Source: Hydrocarboniphaga sp965279055
GTDB taxonomy: Bacteria > Pseudomonadota > Gammaproteobacteria > Nevskiales > Nevskiaceae
Length of the DNA stretch: 64,000 nt
NCBI RefSeq assembly: GCF_965279055.1
Contig: NZ_OZ257125.1
Coordinates: forward strand, 1,364,001 to 1,428,000
Reading direction: 5' to 3'
Shown: positions 1 to 8,864 of the stretch, piece by piece
How the letters are laid out: every line of letters starts with the position of its first letter
Numbering within the stretch: the stretch's first letter is position 1
Notes under the pieces: model-generated
What the model was told of the DNA's origin: nothing
The model's database searches: none
The model's input: only the letters and a program-made list of their open reading frames with translations
Program-made: the position numbers and the translations under genes

Positions 1-616
1 GCGCATACGGGAACCACACGCGATCCTGCACGCCGAAGCCGGAGTGGCAGTCAATCGCCAGGCTGAAGCGGCGGCCGAGCATTTCGTCCTCGACCAGCTT
101 GCACAGCGCGGCGCTTTCGATTTCCATCGGCGCGTTCGCGGCGCCGCGATACCAGGGCAGGCCGGCGCTGACTCGCTGGCCGCCGAGCATGAACGGCACC
201 GGCTGCGTCGCGTCCAGCGGCGCGTTGCGCATCAGGTCGACGCCGCGCGGATTGGCGCGCGTGCCGCGCCACAGCCCGCCCGGATTGACCAGCGGCATGA
301 ACACCAAACGCACCTGCTGCAGATGCTGGTGCAGCACCAGGTCCCAGGGCAGGCGCGACACCAGGTTGCGGATATAGGCCATCACCACTTCGGCGCCGAT
401 GCGCTCCAGGCCATGTACGCCGCCGAAGAAACCGACCGCCGGCACGCCCGGATCGGGGTTGCCCATCAGCAAGGCGTGCAGCGGGAACCGGCGGTCGCCG
501 CAGGTGACTTCGCCGATCACGCGCGCCTCCATGTACGGCCGGCCCTCTTCGGTCAGCCGCGCGAGTTCGGCGAGTTCCGGCAGATCCGGCGGTGACACGA
601 GCGGGGGCTTGGGCAT
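1..616 (-). CDS. M14-family zinc carboxypeptidase, N-terminal part (cut by window edge)
   Basis: Reading leftward from the ATG at 616, 205 codons are open to the window edge. The protein shows the M14 signature in order: H68 and E71 in GGVHGLERIG (first two zinc ligands), an NPRGVDLMRN segment at 122-131 that matches the NxNGVDLNRN substrate loop of the family, and H191 in DCHSGFG (third zinc ligand). No signal peptide is visible at the start, so a cytoplasmic peptidase or amidase-like hydrolase is likely. The catalytic C-terminal glutamate would lie outside the window. It is transcribed away from rlmC. Family assignment is firm; the substrate is unknown. Confidence 0.85.
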   Translation of the reverse strand, partial: MPKPPLVSPPDLPELAELARLTEEGRPYMEARVIGEVTCGDRRFPLHALLMGNPDPGVPAVGFFGGVHGLERIGAEVVMAYIRNLVSRLPWDLVLHQHLQQVRLVFMPLVNPGGLWRGTRANPRGVDLMRNAPLDATQPVPFMLGGQRVSAGLPWYRGAANAPMEIESAALCKLVEDEMLGRRFSLAIDCHSGFGVQDRVWFPYA

Positions 617-762
617 TGCGGTCCAGGGCGGCTTGGCCGCGCAGCCTAGGAGGCCAATGTGACAGTGGCGCGACGCGCGCTGTCATCGGGCTGCCATCCG
701 CGCGTCATTTGCGCTTGCTAGCTTGGACCCTCGTCAATCGTCTTCAGATGCAGGAACAAGCC

Positions 763-888
763 ATGGACAAGCTGATTCTCAAGTTCGCCAGCTCGAAACC
801 GGTGACCATCGGCGCCGTGGTGCTGTACGGCGTGATCGAATTCGTCGCGCTGCGCCGCTCCACCGTGCTGGCACAGCCGCAGGGCTGA
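763..888 (+). CDS. small hypothetical membrane protein (41 aa)
   Basis: A 41-residue frame begins MDKLILKFASSKP and carries one hydrophobic stretch, VTIGAVVLYGVIEFVAL (about residues 14-30), followed by an Arg pair, as in a single-span inner-membrane peptide. An in-frame ATG 15 bases upstream (748) is an alternative start; neither has a strong ribosome site. It lies alone between the divergent carboxypeptidase and rlmC. I do not recognise a family. The amphipathic start and clear membrane segment argue for a real small gene, but nothing here proves translation. Confidence 0.4.
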   Translation: MDKLILKFASSKPVTIGAVVLYGVIEFVALRRSTVLAQPQG

Positions 889-961
889 TCGCGCCGCCAG
901 CGTCGTCCGGGTCCGCGAGCGCGTAACATGGCGCTCGCGCTCCAGGTTTTGTACCCAGACG

Positions 962-2086
962 ATGCAGTGTTCCCATTACGACGCCGGCCGCTGCCGCTCC
1001 TGCACGCAGCTGCCGCAGCCCTACGAGCAACAACTCGCCGCCAAGCAGCAGCGCTGCGATGACATGCTGGCGCGCTACGGCGAGCTGCAATGGCTGCCGG
1101 CGGTAGCCAGTCGTGAATCCGGCTTTCGCAACAAGGCCAAGATGGTGGTCAGCGGCAGCTGGCGTCGGCCTGTGCTCGGCATCCTCGACGCGGCCGGGCA
1201 GGGCGTCGATCTGAGTGATTGCGGCTTGTATTCGCCCGGGCTGCAATCCTGCTTCGGCGCGCTGGCCGAGTTCGTCACGCTGGCGGTGATCTCGCCGTAC
1301 AACGTCGCGCTGAAGCGCGGCGAACTCAAGTACCTGCTGATCACCGAGTCCGACACTGGCGATCTGATGCTGCGCTTCGTGCTGCGATCGGAAGAGCCGC
1401 TGGAGCGCATTCGACGCCATTTGCCCGATCTGATGCAGGCGCTGCCGCAGCTGCGCGTGGTGACGGTGAACCTGCAGCCCGAGCACAAGGCGATCCTCGA
1501 AGGCCCGACCGAAATCCTGCTGACGCCGGAGGCACCGTCGCTGACGATCCAGGTCAACGAGCTGCCGCTGCACCTGCGGCCGCAGAGCTTCTTCCAGACC
1601 AATACCGACATCGCCGGTGCGCTGTATCGCCAGGCGCGCGACTGGGTCGATGAGCTGGAGCCGGCCTCGCTATGGGATCTGTACTGCGGCGTCGGTGGCT
1701 TCGCGCTGCATTGCGCCAGCCCCTGGCGCGATGTGGTCGGCGTCGAAACCAGCGCCGAGGCGATCGCCAGCGCCGAGCAGAGTCGCGACGAGCTGGGCCT
1801 GAAGCGGCTGCAGTTCAAGGCGCTCGATGCGAGCGGGTTCGCTGCCGGTGCCGACGCGCCCGAGCTGGTCATCGTCAACCCGCCGCGTCGCGGCATCGGC
1901 GCCGAGCTCGGCCGATTCCTGAATGACAGCGCTGCACGCTGGCTGATTTATTCCAGCTGCAATGCCGAATCGCTGGCGCGTGATCTGGCCGCGATGCCGT
2001 CGCTGAAGCCACGGCGCGCGCGCCTGCTCGATATGTTTCCGCATACGCAGCATTACGAAGTGATCGTGCTGCTGGAGCGCGGCTAG
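962..2086 (+). CDS. rlmC: 23S rRNA (uracil(747)-C(5))-methyltransferase RlmC
   Basis: This 374-residue protein is the usual length for RlmC (RumB), which methylates C5 of U747 in 23S rRNA using S-adenosylmethionine. The N-terminal cysteines C3, C11, C14 and C87 match the [4Fe-4S] ligands of the family; the start MQCSHYDAGRCRSC is nearly that of the E. coli enzyme. The SAM-binding loop CGVGGF is at 242-247, NPPRRG at 306-311 and the catalytic cysteine is C333 in YSSCNAE. It appears to be a single-gene unit, with the next gene starting 66 bases downstream. Confidence 0.97.
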   Translation: MQCSHYDAGRCRSCTQLPQPYEQQLAAKQQRCDDMLARYGELQWLPAVASRESGFRNKAKMVVSGSWRRPVLGILDAAGQGVDLSDCGLYSPGLQSCFGALAEFVTLAVISPYNVALKRGELKYLLITESDTGDLMLRFVLRSEEPLERIRRHLPDLMQALPQLRVVTVNLQPEHKAILEGPTEILLTPEAPSLTIQVNELPLHLRPQSFFQTNTDIAGALYRQARDWVDELEPASLWDLYCGVGGFALHCASPWRDVVGVETSAEAIASAEQSRDELGLKRLQFKALDASGFAAGADAPELVIVNPPRRGIGAELGRFLNDSAARWLIYSSCNAESLARDLAAMPSLKPRRARLLDMFPHTQHYEVIVLLERG

Positions 2087-2152
2087 CGCTTTTGCCGGCA
2101 GCTCATCCGATTGCGGTATTTGGCGCAGTCGACGCCTGCCGATACTGCGCCG

Positions 2153-3832
2153 ATGAACCAGACCATCCAGCCACCACGCCTGATCGACGACGTCGACGCC
2201 TTTCCCTGGGACGACCACGCCGATCTGATCGTCGTCGGCCTCGGCGGCGCCGGTGTCGCGGCGGCGCTGGAAGCGCTCGAAGGCGGCGCCGAGGTCATCG
2301 CACTGGACCGCTATGAAGGCGGCGGATCGAGCGCCGCCAATGGCGGCGTGTACTACGCCGGTGGCGGCACCAGCATCCAGCGCGAGGCCGGCGAGGACGA
2401 CAGCGCCGAGCAGATGTACCAGTACCTGAAGATCGAAGTCGCAGGCGTGGTCGGCGACCGCACCGTGCGCCGCTTCTGCGACGAGAGCGTCGCCACGTTC
2501 GAGTGGCTGCGCGCGCACGGCGCGCCGTTCAACAGCAAGCTGTGGAAGAAGAAAACCTCGTATCCGCCGCTGGATCATTTCCTGTATCACCCGGACAGTT
2601 CGCTGACCGCGCCGTACATGCGCCGCTCGAAGCCGGCCGCGCGCGGCCATCGCACGCACATGCGCAATGGCACCAAGCCTTGGGGCCTGGGTGTCGCGCT
2701 GTACGCGCCGCTACGCGACGCGGCGCTGCGGCTCGGCCTGCGCTTTCACCGGCATGCGGAGGTGCAGCAGCTCGCAGTGGACCGCGACGGCCGCGTCGTC
2801 GGCGTCAGGGCGCTACAGGTCGAGCCCGGCACCGCGCAGTCGGCGCGCTACACGCGCGTGATCGCGGCCGCGAGCAAGTGGCTGCTGGCCTTGCCGCCGA
2901 CGTTTCCGCTGGCCTTCCTGACGATCGCGCTGGGTCGCTGGCATCTGCGCCGTGCGCAGGACATCCAGCGCCAATGCAGCCGCTCGCACTGGTATCGCGC
3001 GCGCCGCGGCGTGCTGCTGTCGGCCGGCGGCTTCATCCTCGATCGCGAACTGCTGCGCGAGCACGCGCCGCGCTATATGGCCGGTCACCCCAATGGCACC
3101 TTGGGTGACGTCGGCAGTGGTCACCGGCTCGGCGCCTCGGCCGGTGGGCGGCTCGATCTGATGGACCGCATCAGCGCCTGGCGTTTCATCAATCCGCCGG
3201 CGGCCTGGGCCGCGGGCATGCTGATCAACGCGCGCGGTGAGCGTTTCGTCAACGAGACCCTGTACGGCGCTTCGATCGGCGACGCGGTGATGGCGCAGCC
3301 GGACGGAAAAGCCTGGCTGGTGTTCGATGCCGCGCAGCGCGCCGCGGCATTGAAACAGGCACGCGATCCGCAGATCGTGCCGTTCCAGCGCGACGTCGCG
3401 CGGCTGAACTTGAGCTTCAACACGATCAAGGCGGCGACGCCGCGCGAGCTGGCGAAGCGGCTGGGTTGTGATGCGACGCGTCTCGTCGAAACCCTGGACG
3501 CGTACAACCGCATCGCGCGCGGCGAACTCGACGACCCTTTCGAGAAGCGACGCGAAGAATGCCAGCCGCAGCTGCAAGGCCCGTATTACGCGATCGACGC
3601 CTCGATCCACAGCCGCCTGCTGCCGATGGCGACGATGACGCTCGGCGGCCTGCGGGTCGATGAAGACAGCGGCCGCGTGCTGAACGCGACGGGCGAGATC
3701 ATCGCCGGCCTGTATGCGGCCGGCCGCAGCGCGATCGGCGTGTCGTCGAATATCTACGTCAGCGGGCTGTCGTACGCCGACTGCATCTTTTCGGGCCGCA
3801 CCGTTGGCCGGCATATCGCGGCGCTTTTGTAG
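2153..3832 (+). CDS. FAD-dependent oxidoreductase, fumarate reductase / 3-ketosteroid dehydrogenase family
   Basis: A 559-residue flavoprotein. The N-terminal FAD fold is clear: LIVVGLGGAGVAAALEA followed by an acidic residue in IALDRYEGGG and the SSAANGGVYYAGGG segment typical of steroid Delta1- and Delta4-dehydrogenases. A C-terminal GLYAAGRSAIGVSS segment closes the FAD site. Such enzymes dehydrogenate 3-ketosteroids or reduce enoates; the exact substrate cannot be read here and there are no steroid-pathway neighbours. The start at 2153 (MNQTIQPP) was preferred because the extra upstream residues look non-coding. The stop codon TAG lies inside a palindromic repeat. Confidence 0.85.
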   Translation: MNQTIQPPRLIDDVDAFPWDDHADLIVVGLGGAGVAAALEALEGGAEVIALDRYEGGGSSAANGGVYYAGGGTSIQREAGEDDSAEQMYQYLKIEVAGVVGDRTVRRFCDESVATFEWLRAHGAPFNSKLWKKKTSYPPLDHFLYHPDSSLTAPYMRRSKPAARGHRTHMRNGTKPWGLGVALYAPLRDAALRLGLRFHRHAEVQQLAVDRDGRVVGVRALQVEPGTAQSARYTRVIAAASKWLLALPPTFPLAFLTIALGRWHLRRAQDIQRQCSRSHWYRARRGVLLSAGGFILDRELLREHAPRYMAGHPNGTLGDVGSGHRLGASAGGRLDLMDRISAWRFINPPAAWAAGMLINARGERFVNETLYGASIGDAVMAQPDGKAWLVFDAAQRAAALKQARDPQIVPFQRDVARLNLSFNTIKAATPRELAKRLGCDATRLVETLDAYNRIARGELDDPFEKRREECQPQLQGPYYAIDASIHSRLLPMATMTLGGLRVDEDSGRVLNATGEIIAGLYAAGRSAIGVSSNIYVSGLSYADCIFSGRTVGRHIAALL

Positions 3833-3865
3833 CCCGGGTGCAACCCGGGTTTCACCCGGGCTACA
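3829..3865. repeat. CCCGGGT-type palindromic intergenic repeat
   Basis: Three GC-rich half-sites (TAGCCCGGGTG, AACCCGGGTT, CACCCGGGCTA) form a long inverted repeat with outer arms TGTAGCCCGGGTG and its complement. A related element is at 62051-62101. The outer arm overlaps the last codon and stop of the preceding flavoprotein gene. There is no T-run, so it is a dispersed repeat and not a classical terminator, although it may halt transcription between the convergent genes. Confidence 0.75.
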
Positions 3866-3877
3866 AAATCCAGAAAC

Positions 3878-4345
3878 TTACTCGACCTTCGACTGCAGAT
3901 AATTCGGCAGCCCCATCTTGTCGATCAGGCCGAGCTGCTGTTCCAGCCAGTGGGCGTGATCTTCTTCGGTGTCGCGCAACTGCGGCAGCAGCAGGTCGCG
4001 CGAGACGTAGTCGCGTTCGCGTTCGCACAGCGCCATTGCCGCCTGCAGGTTGGCGCGCACTTCGTACTCGGTGGCCAGATCCTTCTGCAGCATCTCGGTC
4101 ACGCTGAGGCCGGCGCTGAACGGGGTCGGCTGCATCACCGGCTCGCCGCCGAGGAACAGGATGCGCCGCAGCAGCACGTCGGCGTGCTGGGTTTCTTCCT
4201 GCATTTCGTGATCGATGCGGCGATACAGGCCCATCAGGCCCAGATGCGCATAGCGCCGCGAGTGGATGAAGTACTGGTCGCGCGCGCTCAGCTCACCGCG
4301 CAGCAACTCCTTCAGACATTCGACGACGACCTGCTGCCCTTGCAT
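3878..4345 (-). CDS. bacterioferritin-like ferritin, haem-less FtnA/BfrA type
   Basis: The 155-residue protein has the bacterioferritin length and fold and stores iron after oxidising Fe(II). Ferroxidase-site residues are present: E18, E51 and H54 (in EETQHAD). At the haem-ligand position, where E. coli Bfr has Met52, this protein has Thr52, as in the Pseudomonas FtnA (formerly BfrA) type that forms shells without haem. The start at 4345 has AGGTGG just upstream; an ATG at 4375 is possible but adds ten residues that the family lacks. No bacterioferritin-associated ferredoxin gene is adjacent. Name between ftnA and bfrA is a matter of convention. Confidence 0.92.
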   Translation of the reverse strand: MQGQQVVVECLKELLRGELSARDQYFIHSRRYAHLGLMGLYRRIDHEMQEETQHADVLLRRILFLGGEPVMQPTPFSAGLSVTEMLQKDLATEYEVRANLQAAMALCERERDYVSRDLLLPQLRDTEEDHAHWLEQQLGLIDKMGLPNYLQSKVE

Positions 4346-4444
4346 GATTCCACCTGCACCAAAATGAGCCTTCATTATGACGGCTGCGGATTTTCGATGA
4401 CGAAACCGCAACGGGATCGATAGGCGTTCTCAGCTGGCGCGCGC

Positions 4445-4918
4445 TTAAGCGATGAGGTCTGCGGTGACCGCGTCCAGTGCGCGCTGCAGATCAGCTGGTA
4501 CCAGCTTCGCCTGAAGCCCGCGCTGGCCGCCGTTGACGTAAACGTAGGGTTCGCCCAGCGCAGTGCGCTCGATCGCGGTCGGCAATTTGCGGCGCTGGCC
4601 GAAAGGGCTGACGCCGCCGACCTTGTAGCCGCTGATACGCTCGGCGTCGGCCACCGGCATCATGCCGGCGCTCTTGCCGCCGAAAGCCGCGGCGACTTTC
4701 TTCATGCTCAGCTCGCGGTCGGATGGCAGGATCACGCAAACCGGTTTGCCGTCGACCAACGCCATCAGGGTTTTCAGCACGCGGGACGGCGGCTCGCCCA
4801 TCGCTTCGGCGGCCTGCAGGCCGATGCGCGGGCTGTCCGCGTCGTAGTCGTAAGTGCGCGTCTCGTACGCAATGCCTTGCTTGCTCAGCCACAAGGTCGC
4901 GGGTGTTGCCTTCGACAT
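4445..4918 (-). CDS. ybaK: Cys-tRNA(Pro)/Cys-tRNA(Cys) deacylase YbaK
   Basis: A 157-residue YbaK/EbsC protein. This family hydrolyses Cys-tRNA(Pro) that ProRS makes by mistake; proS is elsewhere in this window. Family marks are the N-terminal YDYDADSPRIGLQAA segment, RVLKTLMALVDGK with the conserved lysine of the active site, KKVAAAFGGKSAGMM, and GYKVGGVSPFGQRRKLP. It starts 3 bases after the stop of the HI0933-family gene on the same strand, so the two are probably co-transcribed and translationally coupled. Confidence 0.95.
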   Translation of the reverse strand: MSKATPATLWLSKQGIAYETRTYDYDADSPRIGLQAAEAMGEPPSRVLKTLMALVDGKPVCVILPSDRELSMKKVAAAFGGKSAGMMPVADAERISGYKVGGVSPFGQRRKLPTAIERTALGEPYVYVNGGQRGLQAKLVPADLQRALDAVTADLIA

Positions 4919-4921
4919 GCC

Positions 4922-6199
4922 TCAGCCCGTGTCGCGAAGATTTCGATGGAGCCAGCCGACCGCGCCGAGTGCCGCGCGCCGTCCGCTGGCGAAGCAAGCG
5001 GTGAGCAGGTAGCCGCCGGTCGGCGCTTCCCAGTCCAGCATCTCGCCGGCGCAGAACACGCCCGGAATCGCCCGCAGCATCAGCTGCTCGTCGAGCGCTG
5101 CGAGGCGCACCCCGCCGGCGCTGCTGATCGCCTCGGCAAGCGGCCGCGTGCGCCGCAACGTCAGCGGTAGCGCCTTGATCGTCGCGGCGAGTTGCACGGC
5201 GTCGTTGAACGCGTCCTTGGGCAGCACTTCGTAGAGCAGGCCGATGCGCAGGCTGTCGAGGCCGGCGGCGCGGCGCAGATGTTCGCTCAGCGAGCGTTTG
5301 CCGCGATACAGGCCGATGTCGCGCTGCAGCTTGGCCGCGTCCTGGTTCGGCGCCAGGTCGAGACGGATCGCGACCCTGCCCTGGGCGGCGATGGCCTCGC
5401 GCAGCGGCGCCGACATCGCATAGATCAGTCCGCCTTCGAGGCCGGCGGCGGTGATCATCAGCTCGCCCTGCTGCGAGTGCCGCGTACCCTGCGCATCGTC
5501 CCAGCTCAGCACGACGGGCTTCAAAGGCTGGCCGGCGAAGCGCGACGAAAAATGGGCGCTCCAGTCCAGCTCGAAGCCGCAGTTCGACGGCCGCAGTGGC
5601 GCGATCGCATCCGCATCCGGCGTCAGCCAGGAGGTCCAGGAACCATCCGAGCCCAGCTCCGGCCAGCTGCCGCCGCCGAGGCCGAAGATCACCGCGTCAG
5701 CCTGCGCCTGCAGTTCGCCGCCAGCGCTGGAGAATTTCAGATCGATGCGTCCGTCGTCACGCCGTGCAACGCCGACGCAGCGATGCTCGACATGAAAACG
5801 CAGGCCCTGCGCACGCAGCCGCCGCACCCAGCCACGCAGCAGCGGCGCGGCTTTCATGTCGGCCGGGAACACGCGCCCGGAACTGCCGACAAACGTCTCG
5901 ACCCCCAGCTCGCGCGCCCAGTCGCGCAGGGCTCCGGCGCCGAACCCGTCGAGCCATGCGCCGACTTCGGCGCTGCGCTCGGCGTAACGCTGCGCGAAGT
6001 CCGCCGCCGGCTCGCCATGCGTCAGATTGAGACCGCCCTTGCCGGCGAGCAGAAACTTGCGGCCGACCGAGCCCATGCGCTCGTACAGGTCGACCTCGAA
6101 ACCCGCCGCGCGCGCGACTTCAGCCGCCATCAGCCCGGCGGGGCCGCCGCCGACGACGGCGATGCGACGATGCGATGCGGATTCGGGAGCCACGATCAT
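4922..6199 (-). CDS. HI0933/BaiN-family NAD(P)/FAD-dependent oxidoreductase (TIGR03862-like)
   Basis: A 425-residue flavoprotein with an N-terminal dinucleotide fold (IAVVGGGPAGLMAAEVAR, about 12-29) and the family signature GRKFLLAGKGGLNLTHGE (about 46-63). The C-terminal FAD motif is GVFCAGEMLDWEAPTGGYLL. Members of this family are widespread and mostly uncharacterised; BaiN relatives reduce steroid-like enones and others have been linked to tRNA or quinone chemistry without proof. The gene is first of a likely two-gene unit with ybaK. Confidence 0.9.
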   Translation of the reverse strand: MIVAPESASHRRIAVVGGGPAGLMAAEVARAAGFEVDLYERMGSVGRKFLLAGKGGLNLTHGEPAADFAQRYAERSAEVGAWLDGFGAGALRDWARELGVETFVGSSGRVFPADMKAAPLLRGWVRRLRAQGLRFHVEHRCVGVARRDDGRIDLKFSSAGGELQAQADAVIFGLGGGSWPELGSDGSWTSWLTPDADAIAPLRPSNCGFELDWSAHFSSRFAGQPLKPVVLSWDDAQGTRHSQQGELMITAAGLEGGLIYAMSAPLREAIAAQGRVAIRLDLAPNQDAAKLQRDIGLYRGKRSLSEHLRRAAGLDSLRIGLLYEVLPKDAFNDAVQLAATIKALPLTLRRTRPLAEAISSAGGVRLAALDEQLMLRAIPGVFCAGEMLDWEAPTGGYLLTACFASGRRAALGAVGWLHRNLRDTG

Positions 6200-6299
6200 G
6201 CGTGATTATCGGCGATATGCCTGCCGCCGGCAGCGCCGCTGTGGCAAGTCGCGGCGGACTTTCCGATACTGGCCGCCGTTCCCGTACACGGCTGCCACC

Positions 6300-6788
6300 A
6301 TGCCCTCATTCGATATCGTCTCCGAAGTCGACAAGCACGAGCTGACCAATGCCGTCGACCAGGCCAAGCGCGACCTCGAGAACCGCTACGACCTGCGCGG
6401 CACCAATGCCGCGTTCGAGCTGGACGTGGAGAAATACACGGTCAAGTCGACCGCGCCCAGCGAATATCACCTGACCCAGCTGCTGGAGATCCTGCACAAG
6501 CGCCTGGCCGGCCGCGGCATCGATCTGCGCGCGGTCGAGGCCGACGATCCCGAGACCAACCTCGCCGGCGCGCGCCAGAACATCACGATCAAGCAGGGCA
6601 TCGAGCAGGTGCAGGCGAAGAAGATCATCGCCAAGCTCAAGGAAGCCAAGCTCAAGGTCGATGCCTCGATCAACGGCGAGAAGCTGCGCATCAGCGGCAA
6701 GAAGCGCGACGACCTGCAGACCGCGATCGCCTTCCTGCGCAAGTCGGAGCTGGAACTGCCGCTGCAGTTCGAGAATTTTCGCGATTAG
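6300..6788 (+). CDS. yajQ: YajQ-family nucleotide-binding protein
   Basis: The 162-residue protein begins MPSFDIVSEVDKHELTNAVD and ends LPLQFENFRD, both diagnostic of YajQ/XC_3703 proteins, which have two ferredoxin-like domains. Relatives in Xanthomonas and Pseudomonas bind cyclic di-GMP and modify gene expression; the E. coli protein binds nucleotides and tRNA in vitro. The ATG at 6300 was chosen because the 91 codons open upstream lack family similarity and overlap the promoter side of the divergent flavoprotein gene. It looks monocistronic. Confidence 0.96.
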   Translation: MPSFDIVSEVDKHELTNAVDQAKRDLENRYDLRGTNAAFELDVEKYTVKSTAPSEYHLTQLLEILHKRLAGRGIDLRAVEADDPETNLAGARQNITIKQGIEQVQAKKIIAKLKEAKLKVDASINGEKLRISGKKRDDLQTAIAFLRKSELELPLQFENFRD

Positions 6789-6852
6789 ATCAAGCGGGCT
6801 GCCCGCCGCCGGTCGCGAGCCAGCGGCGGGTCCGCGAACTTTCTGCGCGGTC

Positions 6853-7494
6853 CTAGGGCGCGGATACCGCGCTGGCCTGGGCACCGCCGTGGCCGGTCTC
6901 GAAGCGAGCCAGCATTTCCATGGACTCGAGGCTGACGACCTTGTGCGCGTCCAGGCCGGTGTGCAGCACGTAGTCGACGCCGTCGAAGAACAGGAAGCTG
7001 GGCTTGCCGTTGGCGGCCAGATACACCGCGTCGCGCGCGCTGGCCACATAGCCGAACTTGGGGATCAGCAACTTCTGCGACAGCTGCGCGACATAGGCGA
7101 GCTGATCTTTCGGCGTGACGCGATCGGGCACGTCGAGCTCGGCGACCTTCCAGCTGCCGCAGTAGGCGCGGTCGTGTGACCAGTGGCGGTCGCCTTCGTT
7201 GATCGCGACGTAGACACAGGTCTGCGCGCCGGCGGCGGCCTTGTCCGCGGGCGGCTGGGAGGCTTCGTCGTGCAGGCGGTCGGCCATGCCGCTGCCCGCG
7301 GCTTCGCTGCGGATTTCGAAGTAGTCGGGACGGCCGTCGCCGTTCAGATCGGGCCCGTTTTCGGCAGCCGAGCCGGCGCCGGGCGGCGCGTAGTCGATGA
7401 CTTTGAGCGCACCGGCCTGGACGGCGGTGACGCCGAGAAAACTGACGGCCACGGCCAGTGCGGCCTGGGTCCAGCGGGTGTGTAGATATTTCAT
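6853..7494 (-). CDS. secreted hypothetical protein
   Basis: A 213-residue protein with a clear Sec signal peptide (positive start, ALAVAVSFLGVTAVQA, likely cut after AQA near residue 27). The mature part has an aspartate-rich PDLNGDGRPDYFE stretch near residues 48-60 that resembles an EF-hand-like or FG-GAP-like calcium loop, then two cysteines (TCVYVA and AYCGSW) that could form a disulphide. No known enzyme motif is visible. A good ribosome site, CGAGGAG, precedes the ATG. It has its own transcription unit. Function unknown. Confidence 0.7.
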   Translation of the reverse strand: MKYLHTRWTQAALAVAVSFLGVTAVQAGALKVIDYAPPGAGSAAENGPDLNGDGRPDYFEIRSEAAGSGMADRLHDEASQPPADKAAAGAQTCVYVAINEGDRHWSHDRAYCGSWKVAELDVPDRVTPKDQLAYVAQLSQKLLIPKFGYVASARDAVYLAANGKPSFLFFDGVDYVLHTGLDAHKVVSLESMEMLARFETGHGGAQASAVSAP

Positions 7495-7596
7495 AGGGGT
7501 GCTCCTCGCGATAGTCGGTCGCCGTGCTTAAATGCGCGGCGGTAACCAGCTAGCGGCGCGGGCGTTTCGCGCCTTGATACGCAAATAGCAAAAGGC

Positions 7597-8864
7597 TTAC
7601 ACCGTTTGCGCGGCGTTTTCGACCGCCGGTCCCTGGTTTTCCGACTCGCGCAGCAGGTCGCGGAACAGGCTCTGGCGCCCCTGCAGTTCTTCCGCGGTGC
7701 CGCAGTCGACGATGCCGCCCTCGGCCATCAGCACCACCTTGTCGAACTGGTCGAGCACGCTGAGGCGATGCACCGAGGCGATCAGTGTCGTTTCCGGCAA
7801 CTGTTCGCGCAGGCGTTGGAACACACGGCCTTCGGTCACCTGGTCGAGTGCGCTGGTCGGCTCGTCGAGCAGGATGATCGAACTGGCCTGTGCAACACCG
7901 CCCGCGCCGCCGACGCTGCCGATCAGCAGCGGCGCGCCGCCGGCGCTGCTGCCGCGATGCGCCTGCCAGGCATAGATCGCGACCAGGCTCCAGCACAGCG
8001 CCACGCCGAGCAGATCGACCGCGCACCACTTGGCTTCGGTCAGCACGATGTTCCTGCGCAGCGGCGCGAAGATCGCAAACAGGCGATTGCCGAGCAGCGC
8101 GCGCGAGGCGGCGCCGACGCGCAGGCTCAGCACCGTCGATACATTGCCGAGCAGGTCGAGCAGGCCGGCGACGTAGCGGCGCTCGGCCGCGTTCTCGGTC
8201 ACCTGCAGCTTCATGATCGCCCGATCGAAGCGCAGGATGATCACGGCCAGCACGATGTAGCCGGCCAGCGCGACGCCGCCGGCGGTGAGTGAAATCAGGC
8301 TCAGCGCGACCAGCGGGCCGACCAGGTTGACCGCGTTCTGCAGGTAGATGAACTGGTTCTGCGTGAACTCGTACAGCGCACCCGTGGCCTGCTGCGTGCG
8401 GTGCTGCACTTCGCCGGAGTGATGCTGCTCGTGCCAGCCCAGCGGCAGCGCGATCAGCTTGCTGTAGATCGCGTCGGCGGCGTTGGCGCGCACGCGCATG
8501 CCGACGACGCGTTCCATCACGCGGCCCGGGCCGTGCAGCATCCATACCGCGGCCTGCACGCCGACAATGCCGAGAATCATCCAGCCGGCATGCGCGATGC
8601 TACCGCTGCCGGACAATTGCACCGCGTTGATCGCCGAGGCAGCCAGCATCGGAATCAGCAGCTTGATCGCGCTGGAGGCACCGAGCATCGCCATCGCGGC
8701 GATATACGACGCGCGCGCGCCGGCGGCATAGCGCCAGATGTCGCGATACAGCTCGGGCAGGGTCGCGGCAACGCGATCGGCGCGCGGCTTTTCTGCCGGC
8801 TGGAGGATGAATCGAGCGGGTCGGCGGTGTTGCCGGCGGCCAGGAAGGCGGTCATTTCATTCAC
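7597..8864 (-). pseudogene. ABC transporter permease/ATPase (ABCB/HMT type), disrupted
   Basis: The frame from 8694 encodes a six-span export-type membrane domain (MAMLGASSAIKLLIPMLAA, through about residue 260), then jumps directly to the end of an ATPase domain: SSIILLDEPTSALDQ (Walker B and D-loop) and the switch His in ASVHRLSV. Walker A, Q-loop and the LSGGQ signature are all absent, an apparent in-frame deletion of most of the nucleotide-binding domain near 7885-7930. The expected N-terminus (PAEKPRADRVAATLPELYRD) is open upstream of 8694 in this frame without a start codon, while the plausible beginning, MTAFLAAGNTADPLD from 8855, is in another frame, suggesting a frameshift near 8810. 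Two lesions make it a pseudogene. Confidence 0.8.

Noticed and set aside
7550..8545. A second minus-strand frame through the ABC pseudogene
   Set aside because: It does not encode the transporter motifs; low-complexity Arg-rich product.
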